Below, piece by piece: positions 1 through 7,605 of a stretch of DNA of 14,959 bases. The notes below the pieces were generated by a model that saw only the letters and a list, made by a program, of their open reading frames with translations, was not told the DNA's origin and did not search any database. This DNA comes from JBFHNV01 sp965365655 (GTDB lineage Bacteria > Pseudomonadota > Gammaproteobacteria > HK1): contig CBDUCN010000107.1 in assembly GCA_965365655.1 (NCBI GenBank), positions 1 to 14,959 on the forward strand, in the 5' to 3' direction. Within the stretch, counting starts at the first letter, position 1. Each line of letters starts with the position of its first letter. Made by a program: the position numbers and the translations under genes.

Positions 1-264
1 GCGCGTTTTCACCTCGCTGCGCCGAAGACGCGGTCTCCGGCTTGCTCCGAACATCGAGCACTTCCGTGCTCGATGTTCGCCGGTGCATCCCTGCACCGGG
101 CGCAGGCTGGTGAAGAACGGAGTTTTTCACCAGCCTGCTGACGGACCGTCGAGCGGGCCCGCGCACCGCCAGCCCGCGTCCGGCACGGGGACGCGCCCGC
201 GTCCCCCGGCCGCGGCGGCGCCCGATGCGTCCGTAAACCCCGCGTCCGCGCCGGACCGCGCGGC
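1..264. other. Non-coding stretch upstream of the MFS gene
   Basis: No gene is supported here. A 61-codon forward reading frame at 83-268 runs through the hairpins and resembles nothing known. Besides the three hairpins, positions 24-42 resemble 9330-9350 in the other intergenic region. Positions 139-264 are GC-rich and contain no convincing promoter hexamers. Any upstream gene ends outside the window. Confidence 0.6.
48..138. repeat. Three tandem hairpins in non-coding DNA
   Basis: Three inverted repeats lie back to back. Hairpin 1 has arms 48-61 and 66-79 (14 bp, perfect) with a 4-base loop TTCC. Hairpin 2 has arms 80-87 and 92-99 (8 bp, perfect) with loop TCCC. Hairpin 3 has arms 102-114 and 126-138 (13 bp, perfect) and can extend inward to 118/122 with one G-T pair, leaving loop GGA. 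Hairpins 1 and 2 abut with no gap. None is followed by a T-run, so a simple intrinsic terminator is not obvious. The group could be an extragenic palindromic repeat cluster, a mobile-element remnant or a structured RNA. The inverted repeats are seen directly; the role is unknown. Confidence 0.8.
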
Positions 265-1518
265 GTGAGCGGCGCGCCGGCCGGCGGCGCGGGCGGGCGC
301 GTCGCGCTGGCGGTGCTCGCGACGGCGTTCACGATGAACATGCTGTCGCGCGGGCTCGTGGAGACCTTCACCGTGTTCGTGCTGCCGCTGTCCGCCGCGT
401 TCGGCTGGGAGCGCGCCGAGGTGCTCTCGATCTACTCGCTGACGACGATCGCGATGGGCGTGGGCGCACCGCTGGCGGGCCGGCTGTTCGACGTCCTCGG
501 GCCGCGCGCGGTGTACGGCCTGGGCCTCGCGCTGATCGCGTGCGCGTACCTGCTCGCGTCGATCGCGAGCACGCTGTGGGCGCTGCAGCTCACGCTGGGC
601 GTGCTGTTCGGCGCCGGCGCCGCGTGCATCGGACCGGCCCAGAACTCGGCGCTGGTGGGCCGCTGGTACGCCGGCCGGCTCGCGCTCGCGATCAGCGTCG
701 TGATGGCCGCGGCCGGCGTCGGGATCCTCGTGCTCGTGCCGCTGGTGCAGTACCTGGAGGTGCGCATCGGCGTGCACGAGACCTTCCGCGCGCTGGGCCT
801 CGGAGCGGCCGGCCTGCTCGCCGCGGCGATGCTGCTGCCGTGGCGCCGCTTCGGCACCGGGCGCTCGCGCCCGCGCGCCGCCGGCGCGACGGACGATGCC
901 CGCCGGCGTCCGGCCACGGTGTGGACCGTCGGGCGCGCGCTGCGCCACCCGGCGTTCTGGGGGCTGTTCGCGGTGTACATGCTCACGTCGCAGGGCATGT
1001 ACGCGATCGTCGTGCAGATCGTGCCCTTCCTGATCGACTCGGGCTTCGCGCCCATCGACGCCGCCGGCGCATGGGGGCTCGCCGGCGTGCTGCTGCCGAT
1101 CGGGATGATCGCCGCCGGCTGGCTGGACGGGCGGCTGGGACGCAGGCCCACGCTGGTGCTCACGTACGGCCTGTCGCTCGCGGGCATCGCGACCCTGTGG
1201 CTGATCGCCGCGTCGCCGCAGCCGTGGCTGCTGGCCGTGTTCGTGACCCTGTTCGGCGGCACGCTGGGCGTGCGCGGGCCGCTGATCGGGACCATGGCGC
1301 TCGAGTTCTTCGGCGGCCCCAACGCCGCCACCATCCTCGGCATGCTGGGCGTGGGGCTGGGCCTCGGCTCCGCGTTCGGCGCGTGGGCCGGCGGCGTGCT
1401 GCACGACTGGAGCGGGGGCTACTCGGCGGTGATCGGCTTCGGCTTCGTCACCATCGCGGTCGCGGCCGGGATCTTCGTCGCGATCTCCGGCATGCGGCCG
1501 TCGGCGCCCGCGCACTGA
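265..1518 (+). CDS. MFS transporter
   Basis: A major facilitator superfamily permease of 417 residues, the usual length, with about twelve hydrophobic segments. The inter-helix 2/3 loop motif appears as GRLFDVLGPR (residues 72-81) and its C-half counterpart as GWLDGRLGRR (285-294). This supports a duplicated six-plus-six layout with an Arg-rich cytoplasmic linker around residues 193-225. The substrate cannot be read from sequence; the family moves small organic solutes by secondary transport across the inner membrane. The start is taken as GTG at 265, the first start codon after the in-frame stop at 139. The in-frame ATG at 334 would cut into the first membrane helix. No strong Shine-Dalgarno precedes the GTG. 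The gene is convergent with the amidase gene, 87 bases away. A link to uptake or export for the neighbouring hydrolase genes is only an inference. Confidence 0.88.
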   Translation: MSGAPAGGAGGRVALAVLATAFTMNMLSRGLVETFTVFVLPLSAAFGWERAEVLSIYSLTTIAMGVGAPLAGRLFDVLGPRAVYGLGLALIACAYLLASIASTLWALQLTLGVLFGAGAACIGPAQNSALVGRWYAGRLALAISVVMAAAGVGILVLVPLVQYLEVRIGVHETFRALGLGAAGLLAAAMLLPWRRFGTGRSRPRAAGATDDARRRPATVWTVGRALRHPAFWGLFAVYMLTSQGMYAIVVQIVPFLIDSGFAPIDAAGAWGLAGVLLPIGMIAAGWLDGRLGRRPTLVLTYGLSLAGIATLWLIAASPQPWLLAVFVTLFGGTLGVRGPLIGTMALEFFGGPNAATILGMLGVGLGLGSAFGAWAGGVLHDWSGGYSAVIGFGFVTIAVAAGIFVAISGMRPSAPAH

Positions 1519-1605
1519 GCCCGCGGCGGCGCCGGGCGCGCGGCGTGCACGAGCGCTGCGACGAACAGCCGCATCGCTGACCGGTCGCGGCGCGCGGACC
1601 CGTGC

Positions 1606-3015
1606 TCAGAGCGCCGGGCGGCGCCGCCAGTGTCCGGTGGCCTGCTCGAACGCGTGCCCGAGCTGCAGCACCTCGACGTCGGCGTGGTGGCGACCGGTGA
1701 TCTGCAGGCCCACGGGAAGGCCGGACGCCGTGAAGCCGCACGGCACCGACAGCGACGGCAGCCCGAGCAGCGAGACCACGTGCCTGAGCGCACCCCAGTC
1801 CACGTAGGTCTCCATCTTCTGGCCGTCGATCTCGGTCACGGTCTCCTGGTCCGCCGGGAACGGCGGCACCGGGTTCACCGGCGTGACCATGAACGCGTGC
1901 GTGCGCATGAACTCACGCACCCGGTGCCACAGCTCCGCGCGCTTCGCCTCGGCCTGCGACACCTCCAGGCCGCTCTGGCGAAAGCCCGCCTCGGCGTTTC
2001 CGATCACGGTGCGCTTGATGCGATCGCGGTGCGCGTCGATCTCATCCTTGCGCTCCACCGCGAACTTCGCCGCGCGCAGGGTCTTGAAGATCGCGCTCGC
2101 GCCCTGGAAATCCGGACACGTGTGCTCCACCGTGCAGCCGAGCTGCTCGAGCACCGGCACCGCGGCCGCGCAGATCGCCGCGATCTCGCGGTCGACGGGC
2201 AGGTAGCCCAGATCCGGGCTCCACGCGACGCGCGTGCCGGTGAAGTCGCGCTCCAGCGGCTGCAGGAAGCGCGCCGGCGCCTGCTCGATGCCGATCGGCG
2301 AGCGCGCGTCGGGGCCGGCGATCGCGCCGAGAAACAGCGCGAGGTCGCCGACCGTGCGCGCCATCGGCCCGTGCACGCTGAGCGTGTTCCACGGCAGCCG
2401 GCTCGGGTAGGAGGGCACGCGGCCGGGCGACGGGCGGAAGCCGGCGACGTTGCACCACGCGGCGGGCGCGCGCAGCGAGCCGCCGAAGTCGCTGCCGTCG
2501 GCCAGCGACACCATCCCGCACGCGAGCGCCACCGCGCTGCCGCCGCTCGACCCGCCGCAGGTGCGCGTCGTGTCGTACGGATTCAGCGTGGTGCCGAACA
2601 CCGGGTTGAAGGTCTGCGCGCCGGCGCCGAACTCCGGCGTGTTGGTCTTGCCGACGAGCACCGCCCCGGCGGCCTTCTCGCGCTCGACGATCAGGTGATC
2701 CTCGTCGGGGACGAAGTCCGCGTAGATCGGCGAGCCGAACGTGGTGCGCACGCCGCGGGTCAGGAACAGGTCCTTCACCCCGACCGTGAGGCCGTCCAGC
2801 ACGCCGGCCGTCTCGCCGCGCGCGCGGCGCGCGTCGCTCGCGGCCGCCGCGGCGCGCGCCGCGTCCGCGGTGAGGGTCACGATCGCGTTCACCGTCGGGT
2901 TGTCACGCGCGATCACCGCGAGTTGCGCGTCGAGCAGCTCCGCCGCGGACAGCTCCCGCGCGTCCAGCAGCCGCCTGTGCTCGCGCGCGGGCAGGAAGCA
3001 CAGGTCGTCGTCCAT
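1606..3015 (-). CDS. Amidase (amidase signature family)
   Basis: A cytoplasmic amidase-signature hydrolase of 469 residues, the normal family length, that hydrolyses a carboxamide to acid and amine. The Ser-cisSer-Lys triad is intact: Lys81 (in GVKDLF), cis-Ser156 in the GGSSGGSA motif (residues 154-161) and nucleophile Ser180 in DFGGSLRAPA. The spacings of 75 and 24 residues equal those of the GatA subunit (Lys79, Ser154, Ser178). There is no signal peptide. The start is ATG at 3015, only 2 bases after the stop of the CIA30-domain gene, so translation is probably coupled. A longer reading frame reaching 3192 would overlap that gene and adds only Arg/Pro-rich shadow sequence. This is the last gene of the reverse four-gene unit. 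It is not a GatA subunit by context, since no gatB or gatC is present. The substrate is unknown. Confidence 0.93.
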   Translation of the reverse strand: MDDDLCFLPAREHRRLLDARELSAAELLDAQLAVIARDNPTVNAIVTLTADAARAAAAASDARRARGETAGVLDGLTVGVKDLFLTRGVRTTFGSPIYADFVPDEDHLIVEREKAAGAVLVGKTNTPEFGAGAQTFNPVFGTTLNPYDTTRTCGGSSGGSAVALACGMVSLADGSDFGGSLRAPAAWCNVAGFRPSPGRVPSYPSRLPWNTLSVHGPMARTVGDLALFLGAIAGPDARSPIGIEQAPARFLQPLERDFTGTRVAWSPDLGYLPVDREIAAICAAAVPVLEQLGCTVEHTCPDFQGASAIFKTLRAAKFAVERKDEIDAHRDRIKRTVIGNAEAGFRQSGLEVSQAEAKRAELWHRVREFMRTHAFMVTPVNPVPPFPADQETVTEIDGQKMETYVDWGALRHVVSLLGLPSLSVPCGFTASGLPVGLQITGRHHADVEVLQLGHAFEQATGHWRRRPAL

Positions 3016-3017
3016 GC

Positions 3018-3545
3018 TCACGGCATCACTCCGATGTGCTGCACCTCGAGGCGGAACGGGCCGCCCTGGCGGTCGCCGATCAGGAAGCCCACCTTGTCCG
3101 CGCGGCGCGGGTCCAGCGGCGGCGCGTCGGGCACGACGCGGCCGCGGCAGGTCGCGACGAACGCCGCGAACGGTAGCGCGACGTCTCGCCACTCACCGTC
3201 AGAGGTGTCGAAGTGCGCGCGGTACGAGGTGCCGCGCGGCAGGTCCACGGTATGCACGCGAAGCTGGAAGCGATGGCCGTCGCCGCGCACCCGCGCCGTC
3301 ACGCCCGCGCCGTCGAGGGCAGCCGGCGCGGGCAGCGCGGTGCGCGCGGACGCGAAGCCGCCGTTGTTCTCGAACGAGACCTCGCCCTCGAACACCAGCG
3401 TGCCGTCGGCGGTGCGGCGCACGCGGGCGACGGACACGCCGCCCATCACGCCGTCGTTCACCGTCTGCCACCCGGCCGCTGCGTCCGGGTCGGTGAACTC
3501 GAGCACCACGCGCGACGGCGGCGATGACGCGTGCGTGCCGCTCAT
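3018..3545 (-). CDS. CIA30-domain protein
   Basis: A 175-residue protein that is essentially one CIA30 domain (NADH:ubiquinone oxidoreductase intermediate-associated protein 30 family, galactose-binding-like fold). The hallmark segment W-x-T-VNDGVMGGVS sits at residues 26-38, followed by FEGEVSFENNGGFAS (52-66). The C-terminal part DKVGFLIGDRQGGPFRLEV is also typical. In eukaryotes the family assists complex I assembly. Bacterial stand-alone members have no settled function, and the fold suggests ligand or protein binding rather than catalysis. There is no signal peptide. The ATG at 3545 overlaps the upstream stop in an ATGA arrangement, and the amidase starts 2 bases after this stop, so the protein is made together with two enzymes. 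This argues for a role in the same pathway, as scaffold, chaperone or ligand-binding partner (inference). Confidence 0.85.
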   Translation of the reverse strand: MSGTHASSPPSRVVLEFTDPDAAAGWQTVNDGVMGGVSVARVRRTADGTLVFEGEVSFENNGGFASARTALPAPAALDGAGVTARVRGDGHRFQLRVHTVDLPRGTSYRAHFDTSDGEWRDVALPFAAFVATCRGRVVPDAPPLDPRRADKVGFLIGDRQGGPFRLEVQHIGVMP

Positions 3546-4504
3546 CCCAGCACGCTCTCGCCGAACAGCTGCTCGACGTCCAGACGCCGCGGCGTCAGCG
3601 CCTGCTCGTGCGCGTAGCGGGTCATGCGCTCCAGGCACTCGCGGTTCGCGTCCACGCCGTACGGCCACCAGTCGTCGCCGAACGCGGCGCGGGTGTCGTC
3701 CATCACGTGGGCCAGGAACGGGATCGTCGCCGCGAGCGTGCCGGTCTCCAGCAGCTCGCGCATCGCGTGGGCCTTCGCCGCGCACAGCGCGTCGTACAGG
3801 CTGCGCAGCGCCCAGCGGTGGCGCTCGTGCACGTCGCGGCGCAGCACCGCGCAGTGCATGATGGGATGCAGGCCGGTGCGCGCGTGGTAGTCGCGCTCGG
3901 CCGCGGCGTAGTCCGGGAACACCCGCCGCACCCGTGGCGAGCCGCGCACGAAGCACGCCGGCGCGTGGTGGATCAGGGCCGCGTCCACGCCGCCGCTGTC
4001 CAGCAGGTCGGAGAGGTTCTCGCCGGGCTGCATGATCCGCATGCGCGCCCCGTCGGGCATCGGGATCGGCACCCGCGGCGGGATCGCCGCGACCCACTCC
4101 ACCGACGTCAGGTCCAGGCCGTGCTCGTCGCCCAGGATCCCGACGATCCACAGCACCGCCGTCATGCCCCACTCGCGGATCGCGATGCGCTTGCCGTTGA
4201 GGTCCTCCGCGCGCTCGATGCCGGCATCCACGTTCGCGTACACCATCGCGTGGCGGAACGCGCGGCTGGGGAACGCCGGCATGCCGACGAAGGGGCTGTC
4301 GCCGGCGCCGGTCAGGTACAGGTGCGCGCCCATGGACATCTCCGACGCGTCGAACTCGAGGTCGCTGCACATGCGCGCGAAGATCTCCGTCGGCGACAGC
4401 GTGAGCACGTTGAGATCGATGCCCGCCGCGCGCACCTCGCCGGTGCGCAGCGCCGCGATGCGGTCGTAGTCGCCGAAGGCGGCGGTGACGTGAAGTGCGC
4501 TCAT
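3542..4504 (-). CDS. 4,5-dihydroxyphthalate decarboxylase-family protein
   Basis: A 320-residue protein of the 4,5-dihydroxyphthalate decarboxylase family, which has the type 2 periplasmic-binding-protein fold (SsuA/NMT1-like). Family segments seen are GDYDR (residues 11-15), FDASEMSMG (51-59), PFVGMPAFPSRAFRH (71-85) and DLNGKRIAIREWGMTA (101-116). Full-length members such as Pht5 are about this size. Characterised members decarboxylate 4,5-dihydroxyphthalate to protocatechuate. Many relatives lie in unrelated clusters with unknown substrates, and no phthalate dioxygenase or ring-cleavage gene is present here, so the specific reaction is not claimed. There is no signal peptide, so a periplasmic transport role is unlikely. 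The start is ATG at 4504 with GGAA about 10 bases upstream. The stop overlaps the CIA30 gene start by 4 bases. Confidence 0.85.
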   Translation of the reverse strand: MSALHVTAAFGDYDRIAALRTGEVRAAGIDLNVLTLSPTEIFARMCSDLEFDASEMSMGAHLYLTGAGDSPFVGMPAFPSRAFRHAMVYANVDAGIERAEDLNGKRIAIREWGMTAVLWIVGILGDEHGLDLTSVEWVAAIPPRVPIPMPDGARMRIMQPGENLSDLLDSGGVDAALIHHAPACFVRGSPRVRRVFPDYAAAERDYHARTGLHPIMHCAVLRRDVHERHRWALRSLYDALCAAKAHAMRELLETGTLAATIPFLAHVMDDTRAAFGDDWWPYGVDANRECLERMTRYAHEQALTPRRLDVEQLFGESVLG

Positions 4505-4551
4505 GGATCGGGTTCCAGGTGATTCGCAGGGGACGCGGGCGACGGGCGTTT

Positions 4552-4590
4552 CCGCGACGGGCTCGCGGCCGGCGGGGCCGCGCCCCGCCG
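4552..4590. repeat. Two adjacent hairpins between GGT-family and decarboxylase-family genes
   Basis: Arms 4552-4557 and 4563-4568 (6 bp, 5-base loop) and arms 4570-4578 and 4582-4590 (9 bp, 3-base loop) are both perfect and separated by one base. They lie in the 141-base gap of the reverse four-gene unit. No T-run follows on the reverse strand, so they may be a weak terminator, an RNA processing or stability element, or a consequence of extreme GC content. Confidence 0.6.
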
Positions 4591-4645
4591 CGGCGTTGCT
4601 TCGATCGCGTGCGGAGTCATGCGCCGTCGTCCGCCGCGATGCCGG

Positions 4646-6379
4646 TCAGCGGCCCATCGCGTAGGCCGCGCGGCGGGGATCGGCGCCCGCGTGCAGCACG
4701 CCTTCCTCGTGGTCGGCGTGGATCGCGCACACCGCGCCGGCCTTGTAGGTCCACTCGGGCCACGCGTCCGGGCGGTGCCCGCGTCGCGCGAGCGCGTCGG
4801 ACACCGCGGGGTCGATGCGCGACTCGAGCATCACCAGCCCGGGGTGGCTGGTGTTCGGCGCGAAGGACGACGGGAAGCTGTAGCTCGCGAAGCGCGGCGC
4901 CTCGATCGCGCTCTGCAGGTCCATCCCGAACACGAAACGGTTCGCGAGCACCTGCACCATCGCCTGCACCTGCACGTCGCCGCCCGGCGTGCCGAACGCC
5001 AGCACCGGGCGGCCGTCGCGAAACGCCATCGCGGGGTTCGGCGTGAGGCGCGGACGCTTGCCCGGTGCGACGCCCGCGGGGTGCCCCGGCTCCGGGCGCG
5101 ACTGCGAGCCGCGCGACGACGGGCACAGCCCCGTGCCCGGGATCACCGGCGTGTCGCTGGACACGTCGCTGGGTGTCGCGGAGAACGCGTTGCCGTGGCG
5201 GTCCACCACGCACACGTAGGAGGTGTCGGGGTTGCGCGGGTCGGTCGCGTGCGGGTCCGGGTTCGGCGCCGGACCGCCCGCCGCCGCCGGCAGGTGATCG
5301 CCCACCGCGCGGCCGCGCACGGGGTCGCCGGGGGGCGCGACGTCGGGCGCGCGGTCGGGGTCGATCAGCGCGCGGCGCGCGGCCAGGTAGTCCACGTCCA
5401 GCAGGCGCTCCAGCGGCACGTCGCCGAACAGCGGATCGGTGAACCAGCGCTCGCGATCGGCGAAGGCCAGCTTGATGGTCTCGACCAGGGTGTGCACGTA
5501 CGCCGGGGAGTTGTGGCCCAGCGCGGCGAGGTCCACGCCGTCCAGCATGCCGAGCGCCTGCGCCAGCGCCGGCCCCTGGCACCACGGACCGCAGCAGTGC
5601 ACCTCCAGGCCCGCGAAGCGCCCGACCACCGTCGGCTCCAGCCGCACCCGGTAGCCCGCCATGTCCTCGCGCGTGAGCAGCCCGCCGTGGGCCGCGTGGT
5701 AGTTGCAGATGGTCGCCGCGATGTCACCGCTGTAGAACGCGTCGCGCGCGGCCGCGATGCCATCGGCGCGGCTGCCGCCGCGGGCGCGCTCCTCGTCGGC
5801 CATGTGCTGCAGCGTGCTCGCGAGATCCGCCTGCACGAAGCGCGTGCCGGGCACCGGCGGCTGCCCGCCCGGCAGGTAGATGCGCGCGTTCTCCTCCCAC
5901 AGCCGGTAGCCGTCCACGTTCTCGGCGATGTGCTCCGACATCAGCGGGTACATCGCGAAGCCGTCGCGCGCGAAGCGTATCGCGCCGGCCGCGACCTCGC
6001 CGAAGCTCATCGTGCCGAAGCGCTCCAGCGCGGTGAGCCACGCGTGCGGCGCCGCCGGCACGACGGTGCGCAGCAGCCCTAGCGGCACCACGCCCGCGTG
6101 CTCGCGCTGGAACAGGTCCGGCGTCACCGCAGCCGGCCACGTGCCCAGGCCGTCTATGCACACCACCTCGCGCGAGCCCGCCATCCAGATGATGGTGGGC
6201 GCGACGCCCGCGACGCTGACGAAGTCGCTCTGCACGACGCCGATCGCGAGGCCCGCGGCGACGCCCGCGTCCACCGCGTTGCCGCCGGCGTTCAGGATCT
6301 CCAGCGCCGCCTCCGCGGCGAGATAGTGCCCGGCCGACACGGCGTGCTCGGTGGCCATGATCACGGGGCGGTGGGGCAT
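4646..6379 (-). CDS. Gamma-glutamyltransferase-family Ntn hydrolase
   Basis: A 577-residue member of the gamma-glutamyltransferase (T3 peptidase) family, normal length, expected to self-cleave before Thr386 (NPDTSYVCVVD) into about 385- and 192-residue subunits. The family frame is clear: NAGGNAVDAGVAAGLAIGVVQ near the N-terminus, the FYSG...GGLLTREDMAGYRV region, and APGKRPRLTPNPAM then GTPGGD (oxyanion glycines 466-467). Compared with E. coli GGT, the gamma-glutamyl-recognising residues appear changed: Arg114 aligns to a Leu, Asp433 falls in a CPSSRGSQS segment, and the Ser462-Ser463 pair is Arg-Leu. Acylase or amidase activity on another substrate is therefore more likely than glutathione cleavage (inference). 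There is no signal peptide, unlike the periplasmic E. coli enzyme. The start is ATG at 6379 with GGAG about 11 bases upstream; a longer frame exists but is not conserved-looking. First gene of the reverse unit. Confidence 0.9.
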   Translation of the reverse strand: MPHRPVIMATEHAVSAGHYLAAEAALEILNAGGNAVDAGVAAGLAIGVVQSDFVSVAGVAPTIIWMAGSREVVCIDGLGTWPAAVTPDLFQREHAGVVPLGLLRTVVPAAPHAWLTALERFGTMSFGEVAAGAIRFARDGFAMYPLMSEHIAENVDGYRLWEENARIYLPGGQPPVPGTRFVQADLASTLQHMADEERARGGSRADGIAAARDAFYSGDIAATICNYHAAHGGLLTREDMAGYRVRLEPTVVGRFAGLEVHCCGPWCQGPALAQALGMLDGVDLAALGHNSPAYVHTLVETIKLAFADRERWFTDPLFGDVPLERLLDVDYLAARRALIDPDRAPDVAPPGDPVRGRAVGDHLPAAAGGPAPNPDPHATDPRNPDTSYVCVVDRHGNAFSATPSDVSSDTPVIPGTGLCPSSRGSQSRPEPGHPAGVAPGKRPRLTPNPAMAFRDGRPVLAFGTPGGDVQVQAMVQVLANRFVFGMDLQSAIEAPRFASYSFPSSFAPNTSHPGLVMLESRIDPAVSDALARRGHRPDAWPEWTYKAGAVCAIHADHEEGVLHAGADPRRAAYAMGR

Positions 6380-6430
6380 TGGCGGCCTGTCTCCTGCGGG
6401 TGCGGTGAACGTCCGGAGGTTCTCGAATCC

Positions 6431-6466
6431 AATCACAAAGGGTCGAGGGACACAAAGGGCGCGGGG
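6431..6466 (+). repeat. Left copy of 36-base inverted repeat
   Basis: Compared with the reverse complement of 6721-6756 it matches at 29 of 36 bases, with an 11-base perfect core GGACACAAAGG (6448-6458). It contains two direct CACAAAGG units (6434-6441 and 6451-6458) spaced 17 bases apart. On the reverse strand it reads CCTTTGTGTCC toward the GGT-family gene, whose ATG is 51 bases away. Confidence 0.75.
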
Positions 6467-6720
6467 CCGGGAGAACGCGATGGGAACGGGCGGAGCCCGT
6501 GCGGGCCACGGCCATACGCATTCGTGATCGGTCAGCGGGGTCCCGGGGGTGGCCAGCCCGTGCCGGGCCGCGGGGACACGCTGTGAAGACATCCCTGTAC
6601 GACGGACGCATCCATGCGGCCGACGGTCCCCGCGATCCGCACCGGACCGGCCTGTCCGAACACCAATGCGGCCGGACGCGCCCGGGTCGCCTCCCGCCAG
6701 CCGCACCGGTCGTCCGCAGC

Positions 6721-6756
6721 CCGCGCGGCCTTTGTGTCCGTCGTGCCGTTGTGGTT
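6721..6756 (-). repeat. Right copy of 36-base inverted repeat
   Basis: Inverted partner of 6431-6466, with core CCTTTGTGTCC at 6729-6739. It repeats the half-site layout as CCTTTGTG (6729-6736) and CCGTTGTG (6746-6753), again 17 bases apart. It ends 42 bases before the dioxygenase ATG. A weak promoter reading is TTGTGT (6732-6737), 17 bases, then TTCATT. Its position mirrors the left copy, so it may be a shared operator or promoter module, or the end of a small inverted-repeat element. Confidence 0.75.
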
Positions 6757-6798
6757 CATTCCCCGGGCACGCACCGCTGCGCCACCCAAGGACCTCCG

Positions 6799-7371
6799 AT
6801 GACCACGCAACGCTACGACGTCGCCGCGTTCGTCGACGACCTGCGCCGCGTCGCCGCGGCGCACGCGGACCACAGGGCGCTGCTGCCGGAGGTCGCGCCG
6901 CTGGTGAAGAAGCTGGCAACCGCGCCCGGCTGGGTGCGCCCGGAGTTCTACGAGCTGGACGACGCGCAGGGCATGGGCATCACCGTGCTGCACGAGGAGC
7001 CCGACCACACCCTGCTGGTCGAGACCGTGGCCTGGGCGCCGGGGCGGGGCGTGCTGCCCCACGACCACCAGACCTGGGGCGTCGTCGCGGGCATCGACGG
7101 CGACGAGCGAAACGTGCTGTGGAAGCGCGTCGACGACGGCGCGACGCCGGGCCACGCGGAGCTGCGCGTGCACCGCGAGACCAGCGTCGGCGCCGGCGAC
7201 GTGATCGCGTTCCTCGGCGACGACATCCACAGCGTGCACAACGACGGCGCGCGCACCACGCTGTCGCTGCACGTGTACGGGAAGAGCCTGGCCCACGTGG
7301 AGCGCAGCGAGTTCGTGCCCGACGAGAACGTCGTGCGCCCGTGCCCGAAGCGCGCGAAGCGCCCCGCCTGA
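6799..7371 (+). CDS. Cysteine dioxygenase-family cupin (thiol dioxygenase)
   Basis: A 190-residue cupin of the cysteine dioxygenase type I family, close to the usual 190-200 residues. It probably uses mononuclear Fe(II) and O2 to oxidise a small thiol (cysteine, 3-mercaptopropionate or similar) to a sulfinate in the cytoplasm. The metal-binding first cupin motif LPHDHQTWGV gives His88 and His90; the second motif GDDIHSVHNDG gives His144 as likely third ligand. A Ser156-x-His158-x-Tyr160 pattern (SLHVY) matches the Ser-His-Tyr triad of cysteine dioxygenases. Gly94 lies near the site of the Cys that forms the Cys-Tyr crosslink in mammals, as usual in bacteria. The residue deciding cysteine versus mercaptopropionate could not be aligned with confidence. 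The start is ATG at 6799 with AAGGA at 6788-6792. It is divergent from the GGT-family unit and shares matched upstream repeats with it. Confidence 0.88.
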   Translation: MTTQRYDVAAFVDDLRRVAAAHADHRALLPEVAPLVKKLATAPGWVRPEFYELDDAQGMGITVLHEEPDHTLLVETVAWAPGRGVLPHDHQTWGVVAGIDGDERNVLWKRVDDGATPGHAELRVHRETSVGAGDVIAFLGDDIHSVHNDGARTTLSLHVYGKSLAHVERSEFVPDENVVRPCPKRAKRPA

Positions 7372-7384
7372 GCGCACGGCTGCG

Positions 7385-7439
7385 GCGAGCGGGCCCGGAC
7401 CGCGTCGCGCGTCCGGGACGGCGGAACCGTCCCGCTCGC
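7385..7439. terminator. Fully paired three-way-junction inverted repeat, possible terminator
   Basis: Outer arms 7385-7393 and 7431-7439 pair perfectly over 9 bp. Inside them sit two hairpins with no unpaired junction bases: 7394-7400 with 7411-7417 (7 bp, loop partly closed by 7402-7404 and 7408-7410), and 7418-7421 with 7427-7430 (4 bp, loop CGGAA). It begins 14 bases after the dioxygenase stop, in the spacer between convergent genes, so a terminator or transcript-end structure is likely. There is no T-run. An alternative fold pairs 7415-7421 with 7427-7433. Confidence 0.5.
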
Positions 7440-7512
7440 GCGGGGCTCACCCATCCATCGCGTCGCACGCGGCGGTGCGGGCGCTGCGCAGGAACGCGCG
7501 TGGCCGCGCGCA

Positions 7513-7539
7513 GGCGAGCGCCGGCATGTGCCGCTCGCC
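7513..7539. repeat. Hairpin in convergent spacer
   Basis: Arms 7513-7520 and 7532-7539 pair over 8 bp, with an inner CGGCA/TGCCG alternative at 7522-7533. It lies between the ends of the convergent dioxygenase and DUF2817 genes and may help end transcription from either side. Confidence 0.4.
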
Positions 7540-7570
7540 GTACGGAGGCTCGTTTCCGATGTCGCGAATC

Positions 7571-7602
7571 GGGCGAACGCCGCCCGCTCGCGCGCTTCGC
7601 CC
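7571..7602 (-). terminator. Weak hairpin after the DUF2817 gene
   Basis: Arms GGGCGAA (7571-7577) and TTCGCCC (7596-7602) pair over 7 bp with an 18-base loop, starting 3 bases beyond the reverse-strand stop at 7606. There is no T-run, so a terminator role is only suggested by position. Confidence 0.3.
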
Positions 7603-7605
7603 TGT

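Larger units (their letters stand above)
6380..6798. promoter_or_regulatory. Divergent regulatory spacer with paired repeats
   Basis: This 419-base non-coding spacer separates the reverse GGT-family unit from the forward dioxygenase gene. Its two ends carry inverted copies of a roughly 36-base sequence described separately. The GC-rich interior (6467-6720) holds no convincing gene; a frame open from 6499 into the dioxygenase gene lacks conserved character and a ribosome site. Relative to its surroundings the spacer has short A/T-richer islands near 6421-6456 and 6730-6760, where promoters would be expected. Confidence 0.55.
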